Source: Setophaga petechia
Taxonomy: Eukaryota > Chordata > Aves > Passeriformes > Parulidae
DNA: 64,000 nt
Assembly (NCBI GenBank): GCA_024362935.1
Contig: JANCRA010000118.1
Coordinates: forward strand, 658,134-722,133
Reading direction: 5' to 3'
The notes under the pieces were generated by a model, which was not told the origin of the DNA, did no database searches, and was given only the letters and a program-made list of their open reading frames with translations. The first letter of the stretch is position 1. Each line of letters opens with the position of its first letter. This document shows positions 1-11,384 of the stretch, one piece after another. A program made the position numbers and the translations under genes.

Positions 1-232
1 AAACTAGTGTGTCCCACCCAAAACCAGTGTATTCCACACAAAACCCAGTGTGTCTCACCCAAAACCAGAGTGTCCCACCCAAAAACAGTGTAACCCACCC
101 AAAAACCAGTGCATCCCACCCTAAACCAGTGCATCCCACCCTAAACCAGTGCATCCCACCCTATACCAGTGCATCCCACCCTAAACCAGTGCATCCCACC
201 CTAAACCAGTGCATCCCACCCAAACCCAGTGC
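1..232. repeat. 20-bp minisatellite
   Basis: About eleven tandem copies of a 20-bp unit (AAACCAGTGCATCCCACCCT and variants). The first five units are more diverged and the last six nearly identical. The array starts at or before the window edge. Open frames across it are by-products of the repeat. Confidence 0.9.
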
Positions 233-661
233 TGGTCCCCTCCTGGTGCAGAGAACATTTTCTGCTTTTGGAGCCAGGAAATTCCAGGTTGTTCATGGAG
301 CTGCAGCAGCTCCTCCCAGCAGGTGTTGAACACAAATTTCCCCCAGGGTTTTCTGTGGATCAGGAAGGGAAAATGGGATTTTTTGCCATTCCCAGGAGCT
401 CCCACCAGCTGAGCTCAAATCTCCAGAGGGAGGAGAGCTTTCACCTGGAAGGGATTTCTGGCGTTCCACAGGAGTTTCTGCCTGGGCAGCTCCTCCTTCC
501 CCAGCCCAGAGCAGCCCTACACTGAGGATTTCTGCTGGGAATGTGTCCGAGAGTGAAACTGCTCCACCCAAGGGCTCTGGCGACAAATTCAGGACAATTC
601 AGAGCCTGGGACAGGTTCCCTGGTCAAATCTATGATTTTAATGGCTTGGGATCACACTGAT
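233..661. other. unannotated sequence, no gene seen
   Basis: Single-copy-looking GC-moderate sequence. Frames are open on both strands but none has a recognisable domain. I see no repeat or RNA gene. Confidence 0.5.
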
Positions 662-1255
662 CATGGAACCTTGGAATGGTTTTGGGTTGGAATGTGGCAT
701 TCACATGAGAGAAATAATTCTCTCTTTCAGGATTTTTCCTGGAGAAGCACAGAGAGAAGAAGAGAAAAACAATTCTTATCTCTACTTGCTGCTCCTATTG
801 TTTTGCACACGTGGAATGTGTTATGGAGATTGTTTATCTGAAGGGATTTGTCAGGTGGATTCTGCTGAGGATTGTTTTGTTTCCTTGGCCAATCACTCAA
901 AGCTGTGTCCTGTGTCACGAGTTTTCTTTAGTATCTTTTAGTATTCTTTGTAGTATAGCATCTCCTTAATATAATATAGTATAATGTAATATAGTACAGT
1001 TTAATAAAGCAATTCTTCAGCCTTCTGAATCAATGGAGTCAGGTGCCAATCATTCCCCAAGCTGGGGGTCTCCTGTTTTACTGTGTTGGGAGGGACCTCA
1101 AAGCCCCTCCAGTGCCACCCACAGGGACACCTCCCACTGTGCCAGGGGCTGCCAGCCCCAATGTCCAGCCTGGCCTTGGGCACTGCCAGGGCTCCAGGGG
1201 CAGCCACAGCTGCTCTGGGCACCCTGGCACAGCCCAAACCTCTCTAACCAGGCCT
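662..1255 (-). mobile_element. CR1 LINE fragment, split by a solo LTR
   Basis: The text reading 'tggaatggttttgggttggaa' at 667-692 and resuming at 1086 with 'gggagggacctcaaagccc' is the 3'-terminal part of an avian CR1 LINE on the minus strand. LTR A1 interrupts it. The right boundary is approximate. It is 5'-truncated, as most CR1 copies are, and noncoding. Confidence 0.75.
693..1085 (+). mobile_element. solo LTR, family A (copy A1)
   Basis: A 393-bp LTR starting TGTGGCATTCAC, with the family hallmarks 'caggatttttcctg', a CCAAT-like 'ggccaatcac', an AT-rich stretch with AATAAA near 1002, and 'cagccttctgaat'. Flanked by TTGGAA (687-692) and TTGGGA (1086-1091), a 6-bp target duplication with one change, which implies a class II (ERVK-type) integrase. 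Removing it restores a continuous CR1. The 3' end reads TG rather than CA. Confidence 0.8.
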
Positions 1256-1393
1256 TGCCAGGCTACAAACCCCCTGTGGGAAATGGCACTGGGGGCACCT
1301 GCAAGCAGCCAGGCAATCATTCTTTCCTTTCCTTTCTCCATTTGCTGCAATGGCTTTTGGTGCTGGTTTCCATCCTGGATTGAGGAATGTGAA
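1256..1393. other. spacer between two CR1 fragments
   Basis: Short sequence between the first and second CR1 pieces; no gene or repeat recognised. Confidence 0.4.
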
Positions 1394-2135
1394 TGCCAGA
1401 GTGGTTTGGGTGGGAAGGGATCTTCAATGGCAGCTGATTGCAGCCCAGGGCCAGCTCCCACTGTGCCAGGTGCTGCCAGCCCCAATGTCCAGCCTGGCCT
1501 TGTGTTGCAGTGTTACACCATTTCCTGTCCCCAACCCCCTCTGGAATGTGAACCTATTTCCCATCCCATTTTGCCCTCCTGCCTAGCTGCCTATCAATCA
1601 ATCAATCCCCCCCGGGCCATCCCCTCCTCACACCTGGTTGGCCTTCACCTGTCCCTTCCCCGCCCCCTGGTTCCGGGCTTAAAAAGGACAGGAGACCACA
1701 CGGAGGGGTCTTTTGTTGTATCCGGTTCCATCAGGGAGTTCTGTCTAGGGTTGGATCCTGGAGCTGTTACAGTGATCTACGCAATAAACCTTGGACTTAA
1801 CTTACAACAGAACCCGCTCCTTTTCTCGTCACTGCTGCTGGAACCTTTCCACCAAAGGTAAACTGAATTCCCTCCCTGCCTGGACTTTTCTAAGCGCCCA
1901 GCTGCTGCATTCAGCCAGCCAGAGGTATCTCTGGAAAAACACCACAGCTGCCACCTCTGGATCAGCAGCAAGGGTCAGAAGAAGCCAAGCAGGACACACC
2001 TGGAGACATCGGGGTATAAATTCTATAGCCTTGGGCACTGCCAGGGCTCCAGGGGCAGCCACAGCTGCTCTGGCAATTCCAGCCCAGCCCCTCCCACCCT
2101 CTCAGGCAGGAATTCCTTCTTGTCCTTGGACCAAC
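1394..2135 (-). mobile_element. CR1 LINE fragment, split by a solo LTR
   Basis: CR1 3' region on the minus strand ('ccactgtgccaggtgctgcc', then 'ccttgggcactgccaggg' after the gap). The same stretch runs uninterrupted at 61,790-61,900. LTR F lies inside it at 1503-2027. Outer limits are approximate. Confidence 0.8.
1503..2027 (+). mobile_element. solo LTR, family F
   Basis: A 525-bp insertion in CR1 with a perfect 6-bp target duplication GCCTTG (1497-1502 and 2028-2033). It begins TGTTGCAG and ends TATA instead of the usual CA. It contains a TATA-like CTTAAAAAGG near 1680 and a poly(A) signal in GCAATAAACC near 1782, in the order expected for U3-R-U5. No internal retroviral sequence is present, so it is a solo LTR. 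Confidence 0.85.
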
Positions 2136-3375
2136 AAAATCCCTGCACCGCCAAGTTCATGGAACCTCACCCTGCTCCACTGTCCTTCACCACCATCCCT
2201 GCAAATTCGAGTCCCAGAATTCTTCCAAGATTATTTCAACCCCATCTTCTTCCTTTTCTCTCCAGGGAACTTGAAACTTCATTCAGCCCTGGCTGAGATA
2301 TTGATAAATGTTTGGATTCATTTCCTATTTCAGCTGGGCATATTTTTATTTTTTTTTCCCAGTTAATTGCGTGGCAACTTAATTTATCCTTTGTCAATTT
2401 GTTTTCCCTCAATAAATGATCTGCCAACAATACGTTGGTTTTAATTAGCCTGCAGCAAGTGTCTCCATGACTGTAAATCAAATGCTTGTTTCAGCCATGA
2501 ATTGTAAAGAAGAAATCATTGGAATTCATATTGTGCTTTCCTGGGGGTTTTTTGGTGGTTTTTATTCTGAAGGGATTATGACAAAACTGTGTTTGCAGCC
2601 AAGAACTGACAGCACACTCAGATAATCAGCAAGAAAGAGAAATGTATAAAAAACTTAAGTAGTTTTTTGGGTTTGGGGGTGTTTTTGGTAGATGAAAGGT
2701 GCCAGGCACATAAAGCAAAAAGAGAATTATAAAAATTCATTTCTTGATAATTTGAGAAAACCACAAACCCATCTCTCTCTACCCCTCTCTCATTCTTTTA
2801 TATATATAATTTTTAACTAATTAAGGATTTAGTTAATTATTTTTACATTCAAAACAACCATTCTGGATATATTCACACGAGGGGGTGCAGACACCCAAAC
2901 CCCTCTGACTGAAGAGCACTCAGCTCAGTGGAGAGCAAGGAAATACTCAGGAATGAAGGACTGAGGGATGGGCATCACCTGCTCACTCTCCCAGACTGTT
3001 TTCCACCTAAATTTGTGCCTCTCTCCTTGGATTTTGCTTCAAGGCTTTATCGCCCCTATGGATATGATGATATTTCCTTAAATTTCCTCATTATGGCAAA
3101 TCCTCTCTTGGCCTCTCTCACCCCTTGATTCAGCAGAACTCCCTCCCCTCCATTTCTTGTGCTCTGCTTTAATTCAGGCTGCAGGAGCTTCAGATCCTAC
3201 ACAAAATCTCTGCAGGGTCCTTGTTTTTGGTTCCCTCTGTCATTAATTACAGTGATTAATTCGTCAGGCTTGAGATGTCACCTCCACAAACCCCTCACTG
3301 GCTGTTTCCCTCCAAGCTCTCTGGGGCCTCTTGTGCATTTTCCATCACAATCCCCTCAGAGCATCCATGGCCCCG
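2136..3375. other. unannotated sequence, AT-rich in part
   Basis: The 2,240-2,900 part is AT-rich with short homopolymers and a TATATATA stretch near 2800. No convincing exon, RNA gene or mobile element was recognised. Confidence 0.5.
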
Positions 3376-4042
3376 TGTCTGAGGATGGAAATGGGGCTGT
3401 GTGTGCTGTGCCCCCTGTCAGAGCTGGGGCAGCTCTCTGCTGTTCTTGGGGCAGTTTTCTTGATCTCTGCCACAGCCAATCCTCCCTGCAGGAGATCTCT
3501 GCTGTCCATGGCCACTGAGTGTCCCTGCAGGGCTGATCCAATTCCAGCATCCCATGGGGAGATGCTGCGCCCAGGGCAGGAGCCAAGCATTCCTACCTGG
3601 ATCCAAGCTGAGCCTGGCACAGCACAGCAGCCTTTGCCCCCTGCATTGCCAGAGGAGCAGCTTTCTGCTGCCCTGCATGGCCAGAGGGAGCCCAGGCCCA
3701 TCTGCAGCAGCCCTGGAGCTGCAGAGGAAAACTCCCCCCTTGTGCAGGATCCCTGCTCCAGCAGAACCACAGCTGGCACTGCAGGAGGGCTGAGCCCCCC
3801 TGGCATGGGGCTGTGCCACCCCCTGACCCACAGCGTGCCAGGGCCTGCTCGCATTCTGGCAGAATTTTTATTTGTATTTTTAATTTTCCTGATAAAGAAC
3901 CCTCATTCCTGCTCCCATGTCTCTGCCTGAGAGCCCCTTAATTTCAAAATAATAATAATTCAGAGGGAGGGGGTTTGTATTTTCCATTTTAAGGAAGGTT
4001 CCTGCCTTCCTCAGCAGACACCTGGCTGTTCAAATGGAGACA
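3376..4042 (-). mobile_element. solo LTR, family C (copy C1)
   Basis: A 667-bp LTR in minus orientation. On the plus strand it begins TGTCTGAGG and ends near GGAGACA. Flanks are CCCCG (3371-3375) and CCCAG (4043-4047), a 5-bp duplication with one mismatch, as expected for ERVL-type elements. The ~430-bp core (about 3415-3850) is nearly identical to C2, C4 and C5; the outer parts differ. Frames through the core are open in several phases and are not taken as genes. Confidence 0.8.
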
Positions 4043-4400
4043 CCCAGCTGGGATCAGAAACCAGAGCTCTACAGAAAAGCATGGTCTTCAATAATGAGCA
4101 AGAAATGTTTCCACCTCTATGTTCTGGAGGGGGAGAACTTCTCCCAGAGCAGTGTCCTCATGGGGACAGCTCTGCTGGGACAGCTTTGGGAAGCTCTGAG
4201 CACAGTGGGGTCTTTTCTTCTTCATCATCATCCTCATTCTTCTCAGCCTGGGCCAGGTGTCACCTGCTCCACCTGGAGTGTCCTCGACAGCCAGGGTTGT
4301 TTAGGGGAGGCTTTGCTTAATGGATTTTCCTAAGGAAATCCAAAGGAATTGGGAGGTTTGGATCACCCCTCTTGCTCTCCTGGGCTGCAGCAGCTCTTTG
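4043..4400. other. unannotated sequence
   Basis: No gene, RNA or repeat recognised. Confidence 0.4.
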
Positions 4401-4470
4401 TCACCCTCTGTCACCCTCTGTCACCCTCTGTCACCCTCTGTCACCCTCTGTCACCCTCTGTCACCCTCTC
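4401..4470. repeat. 10-bp tandem repeat (TCACCCTCTG)7
   Basis: Seven head-to-tail copies of TCACCCTCTG, all exact except the last base. Confidence 0.95.
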
Positions 4471-5669
4471 CTTTCTGCAGTGCCACCATGGTGCTGCAGA
4501 GTGGGATCTGCTGTGGTCACCCATGGTCTGATTTGGGATTTGCTGTCCCCAACTGGACAGAGGTTCCTCATCCCAAAGGGCAGCAGGACTGGGGCCTGAG
4601 AAGCAAGGGATGAAAAACAGGAGAAGAAATAGTGAAAGTTTCTCTTCTTGGAGAAATGATGAGCAAGGAAATTGGGGGAGTTTCAGAGTTGCCCTTTGCC
4701 ATTTCTGTGTCATTTCTGTGCCATCCATTCATTCAACCCCTTCAGAGCTGCCTGGGACTGGCCCAAAGAAGCAAAAAGATGGAAAAGAGCAGGAATATTT
4801 TCATGGGAAAAAATCAGCTTTTCCCTGTCAGCCTCTGCTGTGGGGAGCCTCATAGGAATTAGCAGGTGCTGGTGGTGTCACCAGTGACAAACTCAGCCAG
4901 GTCCTTGGGATTTTTGGGAAGGTGTTTCTTCAAGGAATTAATGGAAACACTAATTCCTTGAAGAATTAAAGGCAAGAGCAACTCAAGGTGAACAAAGGAC
5001 AGAATCCTACCAGGAGTACAGAAGAAGTTTCCCCTTTCAGTCCAAGGTGAGGGGTAGTTTGGAAATTGCTCTCCTTTCTTCTGCAAGTATAATTTTTAAA
5101 AAGAACTAAATTGGATTAAAGTTTAATTTTAAGAATGTCCTCTGTTTTAAAATTCTTGATTGAATTACCCTTTAAAAATTAAATTGTAATCCTTTAGGAG
5201 TTATTGATTACAAAGGAGGGAAATGCCAATAGGACCATTCAGGCCTGAAATGTTGCCCATCAAATTGACATAATGCTTCAATTTGCCTAAATAACTCCTG
5301 GGAGCTGACTGATTCCCGAGGCTCTCCCAGCACCCAGCAGCCACTTGGGCAGGCAGGGGGATGTGAGGGGTCTCATCCCCAGTCCTGCACAGGACAATTC
5401 TGGCCACCACTGCCTTTGGAAATGCCCTGGCAGCAGTGCAGAAATGTTTATTTATGGCACTGCACGAGCCTTGGGGTCAGCAGCAGCCCAGGAATCCTTT
5501 GGGATGCTCTCTGGGCGTGGAACATCCTTAATTCAGTGTTTCCTGCAGCTGCAGAGGGCACAGGAATTGAGGAAATGCCTCGGTGCAGCCTGGAGCTGTG
5601 GAGAACATCCAGCCCAGCACCACCAGGAGCTCCTGGTGCTCCTTGGCTTCCCTCCCATCCCATGTCTGG
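4471..5669. other. unannotated sequence with one hairpin
   Basis: No exon or known repeat was recognised. It contains the perfect inverted repeat at 4926-4965 and an AT-rich stretch at 5090-5210. Confidence 0.45.
4926..4965. repeat. perfect 15-bp inverted repeat
   Basis: Arms 4926-4940 (TTCTTCAAGGAATTA) and 4951-4965 are exact reverse complements around a 10-nt loop. There is no U-tract or gene next to it that would suggest a terminator. Confidence 0.9.
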
Positions 5670-5925
5670 GATCTGCCTGCCTCCAATCCAGCCTCCAAAC
5701 TCTCTTCTGCCCCCAAACCAGCCTCCAAACTCCCCTGTACCTCCAAACCAGCCTCCAAACTCCCCTGTACCTCCAAACCAGCTCCCAAACTCCCCTCTGT
5801 CTCCAATCCAGCCTCCAAACACCCTTTGTCTCCAAACCACCCTCAAAACTCCCCTCTGCCTCCAATCCAGCCTCCAAACTCCCCTGTGCCTCCAAACCAG
5901 CCTCCAAACTCCCCTGTGCCTCTCT
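5670..5925. repeat. ~30-bp minisatellite
   Basis: About eight tandem copies of a C-rich unit (core CCTCCAAACCAGCCTCCAAA plus CTCCCCTGTA and variants). The unit length is a multiple of three, so long Pro/Ser/Leu-rich frames stay open in all phases; they are not genes. Confidence 0.9.
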
Positions 5926-7199
5926 CCCCGGTTAAATTACACTTCCAGCAGCACTGAAGGCAGCACAAAAGAAGAAATAAACCTTCCATTATGTTTTGCA
6001 GAAGTCTCGCCTCGGTTTTTTGAGTTAAAACAGCACCAGGACGAAAAAGCCGGAGTGAATAGAGCTCCCAAGATATAAACACGGGCTGGATAATTCCCAT
6101 TCCCCCCGGGAACAAAAGGTTGCAGCTCCTGAATAGAGGCACTGTTGAGAAAGCACTTGAAAAGGGGGATGAATCAATTAATGCCTTTGATAGTTTGAAT
6201 GTCCCACTATCTAAAAACAAGCCCGGCTTTAATGGGGAGATAATTCAGTTTACTGAATCCAATTACACGTAATTGGCTTTTTCCCTTCCTTCTCCCCCTT
6301 TTTTAATTGCTGCTGGAACCAGGGCTCTGCTGCACTCCTGGCTCTGCCAGATGTGGCTGTTCTTGGTGCTGCCAGGGCAGGGCAGGGACCAGAGTGTCCC
6401 ACCACACTGAGGGGCAGCTCCAGCCTGGACAGCCACAACATCAGCCTGGGGGAATTTGTAGCCCTGGAGAAAAAAGTGTTCACGAAACAGAGCAAAAAAC
6501 CACTCAGCAGAGCTCCCAAGAGACAAAATCTCAGTTACACATTTTGGTTTTGCTCTGGGTAAAACCCCCAGTGCTCTGCTGGTGTTCAGGACGTGGGCAG
6601 GGATGAGCTGGGCCACACAAAGCCACTGGGCTGGGGGGGTCTCACGAGCTCGGGGGGCATTTTTGGTGACATTTCCCTGCTTGCCCAGCACCTCTGCACA
6701 GCAGGGTTGTGTTTTCCTTCCTTCCCAGCATCCCAAATCCAGAGCTCCCACCTGGCCAGAGGCAGCATCAGCACCGGGACAGCTCCAGCCCGGGAGCGCT
6801 TCGGGAATGTTCCTTCTACTGCTGCTGGCTGGCGCTAGGAGTGCGGGGATATTCCACATCTTCCCTCAAAATGTAGCAAATATTTCAGCTTTTCTGGGTG
6901 CCTCGAAGCGCCGTTTTCACATCAAAAACCAACAGACAGGGAATGGGAATCCCTGCAAACCGGGGGACACTGGTGCCTCCTGGCCAGAGAGGGCTGCAGC
7001 TCTTCCAGAATCATTTCCAAGATTGGCTGCTGCCTCTTTTATTCCAAACCAGCCTTCCACAACTTGTTGTTTTTCTTTTGTTTTTCTTTTCTTTTTAAAT
7101 TGAAACAAGGAAGAAATACAGAAACCCATTTTCTGAGTAAGAGCACCACGCTAATGAAGAACACAGCCCTGTCCCCCGGGCTGGGGAGCTCCCCCTCCT
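5926..7199. other. low-repeat sequence, no gene seen
   Basis: The 6,000-6,290 part is free of recognisable repeats and rich in ATTA/TAAT-type words. No splice-flanked exon with a recognisable protein was found. Confidence 0.4.
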
Positions 7200-7635
7200 C
7201 ACTCGGGGAGAGCCGGGAGAGGGGATGGAGGGACGGGAGAGAGGGATGGGAGTGAGGGGAGACCCCGAGAGGAAGGGATGGGAGTGAGGGAGGGAGGGAT
7301 GGGAATGAGGGGAGGGGATGGAGGGATGAAAGGGAGGGATGGGAGTGAGGGGAGACCGCGAGAGGAAGGGATGGGAGTGAGTGGGGGGAGGGATGGGAAT
7401 GAGGGGAAGGATGGAAGTGAGGGGAGGGAGGAGAGGCCCCGGGAGTGAGGAAGGGAGGGAGGGAGGGAGGGAGGGATGGGAGTGAGGGGAGGCCCGGGAG
7501 GGAGGGATGGGAGTGAGGGGAGGCCCCGGGAGGGAGGGATGGGAGTGAGGGGAGGCCCCGGGAGGGAGGGATGGGAGTGAGGGGAGGCCCGGGAGGGAGG
7601 GATGGGAGTGACGGGAGGCCCGGGAGGGAGGGATG
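7200..7635. repeat. G-rich ~32-bp minisatellite
   Basis: Tandem units built from GGGAGGGAGGGATGGGAGTG and AGGGGAGGCCCC. The plus strand is almost all purine with many GGG runs, so it could form G-quadruplexes. The right half (7480-7635) is more regular than the left. Confidence 0.9.
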
Positions 7636-8480
7636 GCGCTGTCACGCCCTGGCAGGCAGTGACACGGCCACACGGAGCTGTCGGGAGATGCCCAGCCAAG
7701 GGAGGTGCTCCGGCCGCTGCTCCCCATCAGCATCATGGCAGGGCCCAGGTCATCATCAGATCCTGAATTTCCTCCCAGACAAACTCAGCCCCGGGCCAGG
7801 GAAGCGCAGGCTGGAGGCTGGGGCAGGTGCTGCACCGCAAATTAAGCTAATTGAAGGCCTCCCCTCGGCCCTTTGCTCCTTTTCTCCTCCCTGTGCTGCA
7901 CATTGCCAGCGCGGTCACCCCGGGCTCGCTGCTCCCCGAGGCCGCAGTGGGAGATCTGAGGTAATGAGGCACTAATGGAGCTCAGGAACTGCTGATTCCC
8001 GCAGTCAATCTGTGCTCGGCTGAACTCTGAACTCCTCAGCGAGCCGAGCTCCGGGATGTGGGGGTGGCAATGACAGCCATGGACAGGCCCAGCCCTCCCA
8101 GGAGGCCCCAGACGCTGCTCCCAGCCCACCAGAACTGTCCCGTCCTTTGCCAGGCCTCCTCCACCCTCCTGTGGGATGCAGAAGGAAAGGGAGCAGGGGC
8201 TCCTCTCCCTCATCCCCAGTCCCTTGGCCTGGATTTTCACAGTGCTCTGCACCCCTGCCCCGGGACAGGAGCTCCGAGGGCAGGATGGGGATGGTGGGGC
8301 CTCCCTGCAGCTTCCACTGCTCCACATGGGGAAGGGGAACCCCCCTGGCACTGCCAGGACAGGACAGTTCCAAGAGACATGAGGAAGGGCAAGGGCCTCT
8401 GCTTCCAACCAGCTCCTCACGTTCAGGAAGTTCTCACTCTGACAGGGCTTGGCTGGCACTGCCTGGGCACAATTGTCACC
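7636..8480. other. unannotated GC-rich sequence
   Basis: No recognisable gene or mobile element. Frames on both strands are open because stop codons are rare in this composition. Confidence 0.4.
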
Positions 8481-8885
8481 TTCTGTGGAGCCTGGTGTGA
8501 CACAGCCCGGGCCAGAGGTGTGACACAGCCTTGCCAGGCTGATGTGACACAGCCCAGCCCAGAGATGTGACACAGCCCTGCCAGCCTGGTGTGACATAGC
8601 CCTGCCAGCCTGGTGTGACACAGCCCTGCCTAGAGGTGTGACACAGCCCTGCCCAGAGGTGTGACACAGCCCTGTCAGCCTGTTGGGACACAGCCCTGCC
8701 TAGAGGTGTGACACAGCCCTGCCCAGAGATGTGACACAACCCTGCCAGCCTGGTGTGACACAGCCCTGCCAGCCTGGTGTGACACAGCCCTGCCAGCCTG
8801 GTGGGACACAGCCCTGCCCAGGGGTGGGACACAGCCCTGCCCAGGGGTGGGACACAGCCCTGCCAGGCTGGTGTGACACAGGATC
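8481..8885. repeat. 24-bp minisatellite
   Basis: About 17 copies of a 24-bp unit with the core TGTGACACAGCCCTGCCAGC. Variants (CCTAGAGG, CCCAGGGG) alternate in runs, which suggests block duplications of several units. Confidence 0.9.
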
Positions 8886-9894
8886 CCCTGGCTCAGGGTG
8901 ATTCCTGATCACCAGGAAGGCAATGAACCCTCTGGGAGCTGTAGGAACTCCCCAGGGCTGGATCCTTTGCAGGAGCAGAGCCCTTGTTCTGCTCTTTCCC
9001 ACCTTTAGCCAGATGTCCATCCATGGCCTGGTTTTTATCCCACTGAGTTTCCCTGTGTTTCCAGGAGGCCTTGGCAGGACCCTTGGACAGCCCAGCACGT
9101 GGATGATGCCTCCTCCCCCAGGGCTGTTCTTCTCTGAACTGGGGCTGCACTGTCTTCACACAGTCACTGGGATTATCCCGAGCACTTCCCAGGTCTCTCT
9201 CTGCCCTGGCCTTTATTCCATTTCCATTCAGCCTGGAAAATCTTGATTTTCCACCCGTGGACTGACATGTTCCTTCCTCTCCAGTTTTTCTTCCAGCCGT
9301 GCTCCTCACAGGTGCCTCACATGCAGGAATGTCCTTGTAAGGTCCCACAGTCCTCTCCACCCTTCAGGTGGGGATTATTCAGCCCCAGGGTGTCAATGCA
9401 GAGAGAATTTGGCACAGGCAGCTTTGATCCTGCTGGGTCCTCATGTAATGTCAATTCTAACCCTGGTACAGCCCAGGACACGGGAATGTGGCTGAACCCT
9501 GAGCCCAGCCTGGATGTGGCTGTGCAGCAGCTCCTGGGGACAGCCCAGCACTGAGCTGAGACTGTGAGCTCAGGAACCAGCTCAGGCTGAGCCTGTGAGC
9601 TCAGGAACCAGCTCAGGCTGAACGTCCCTGTGCCGGTGCAGGAGCCTCCAGGGCTGGGAGCAGGAGCAGCACGGCCCCAGCAGCCATCACTCATCCAAAA
9701 CCTCCTCCTGCATCCCCAGCATCGCTCCCACAGCCCAGCTCTCGCTGCCAGGGAGATGAATCACCACCCGTCACCTCAGCCATGAGAACAATTAGAGGAG
9801 ACTGAAACAGGCAGCATTTTAATTGATTGGCTTTTCACTCGTGTCTGACAGCTTCCCTGAGGAGGATGGAGAGTGCTGGGAGCTCTGCAGAGCC
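8886..9894. other. unannotated sequence with a short duplication
   Basis: Contains a 31-bp unit repeated twice at 9554-9615 (core CTGTGAGCTCAGGAACCAGC). No gene recognised. Confidence 0.45.
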
Positions 9895-10145
9895 CGGGGT
9901 GCTGGCAGAGCCGGGTGGCAGCAGGGCCTGTGGATGGTGGCAGCAGAGCCCTGGGTGGTGGCACAGCCCTGGGTGGTGGCAGATCCCTGGGTGGCAGTAG
10001 GTCCCCTGGGTGGTGGCAGCAGGTCCCTTGGGTGGCAGCACAGCCTCTGGGTGGTGGCAGCAAGTCCCCTGGGTGCTGGCACAGCCCTGGATGGCACTAG
10101 GTCGGTCCCCTGGGTGGTGGCACAGCCCTAGGTGGCAGCAGTCTC
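9895..10145. repeat. ~20-bp GC-rich minisatellite
   Basis: About twelve imperfect copies of a unit around GCCCTGGGTGGTGGCA. Open frames on both strands (Gly/Gln/Trp-rich on plus, Pro-rich on minus) are by-products. Confidence 0.85.
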
Positions 10146-11003
10146 TGGGGTTGGTGGCCCTGGACAGGTGTGGCTGTGGGGAGCTGTGGCCACTCAGACC
10201 CTGCCTGGGGATGAGTCCTGCACAGTTCCCTCCCCTCGTCCCTGCTCCTGGGACAGCTGTGTCACCTCGTGAGGGCACACAGGGACATTTGGGGTCCCTG
10301 GCATCAATCCAGCTCACTGGGGGGATTCACCCCAGGCAGGACATTTGAGCTCAGCCCTGAGTCACCCTCTGTGGGCAGAGGGACCACGGGCACTGCCATG
10401 TCAGGGCTTCAGGCTGGAGTCAGGGTGACCTCAAGAGAAGGGTGGATGGAGCCTTTCTTCCCACTCCTTATGTTAGCAAGAGCTCCCACTGGGAATGGAA
10501 AACCCCTCAGGTCCTCAGGACTGAGGAGACATGGGAGAACATGTGTATTTCACAGAGGCAAAGAGCAAAATATCATAGTTTTACATAAGAAACATTTAAA
10601 GAAGTAATAAAAGCTTCCAACCACTAGAAAACTAGACATGCCTCTGTGAGAAACATGTTAAAAGGAAAAAAAACCTAAAAATTTCTTTTTCCTTCCAACC
10701 TTAAAACAAATAACAAAACCAACCCAACCCCTGTCTTGGCTGGGCCAAACCAAACAAAATCTGCTGTGGGGCTAAACCCCTCTCCAAAAAACCCACTAAA
10801 CTCATCCCAACTACACCAGTGACTCTCCTTCTGTTTCTGTGCCTGTTCCAAATGCTCCCCGTGCCTGGCACCTGTCCTTGGGCATTTTGGGGCTGAGATG
10901 CTGCCTGTGAACCCCCCAGACCCCTCTGTTCTCCTGGGAAAGCCCAGCCTGGTGTGCCAGGAGCTGACCCAAGGGCTGAGCTGAGCTTTGGGTGCCCTCA
11001 GGA
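10146..11003. other. unannotated sequence
   Basis: No gene or mobile element recognised. The 10,620-10,780 stretch is A/C-rich. Confidence 0.4.
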
Positions 11004-11384
11004 TGTGGAATTCACATTCTCTGAACAGACAGAGACATAATTCTCTCTCCCAGGATTTTTCCTTCTTATTGCCTCTCCCAGGATTTTTCCTGGGAGAGGC
11101 AATAAGAAGCTCAGAGAAGAGAAAACAATTCTTCTCTCTGTTCACTGCTCCTGTTTGGCACATGTGGAAGGTGATATGGAGATTGTTTACTGAGAGCGAT
11201 TTGTTAATTAGATTCTACTAATAGTTGTTTACATTGATTGGCCAATCAAGTCAAAGCTATGTTGTGACCGCCTCAGACAGCCACAGGTTTTTCTATTGTA
11301 TCTCTTTAGTATAGTATAGTATTAGTGTCATATAAAATAGCTCAATAAATCATTGTTCAACCTTCTGAAATCAGAGTCAGAACC
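11004..11384 (+). mobile_element. solo LTR, family A (copy A2), 3' end missing
   Basis: Begins TGTGGAATTCAC and follows the A1 order: 'caggatttttcc' motif, 'ggccaatc', AATAAA near 11,344, then 'ccttctgaaatcagagtcag'. In A1 about 60 more bases follow this last motif. Here the sequence passes into satellite within about 20 bases, so the LTR 3' end is lost or replaced. It contains the 21-bp hairpin at 11,062-11,109. Confidence 0.75.
11062..11109. repeat. perfect 21-bp inverted repeat in LTR A2
   Basis: Arms 11,062-11,082 and 11,089-11,109 are exact reverse complements around a 6-nt loop (ATTTTT). Other A-family LTRs have only the short dyad around 'aggatttttcct', so this copy has gained an inverted extension of its own downstream sequence. 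Confidence 0.95.

Noticed and set aside
1043..1861. A 272-codon plus-strand frame
   Set aside because: It crosses an LTR end, two CR1 fragments and LTR F; it reads CR1 antisense sequence and has no domain.
3330..3930. A ~200-codon frame recurring in four places (3.4, 25.3, 31.5 and 51.9 kb), suggesting a gene family
   Set aside because: The frame lies in the core of LTR family C and is open in several phases on both strands; the repetition follows the LTR, not a protein.
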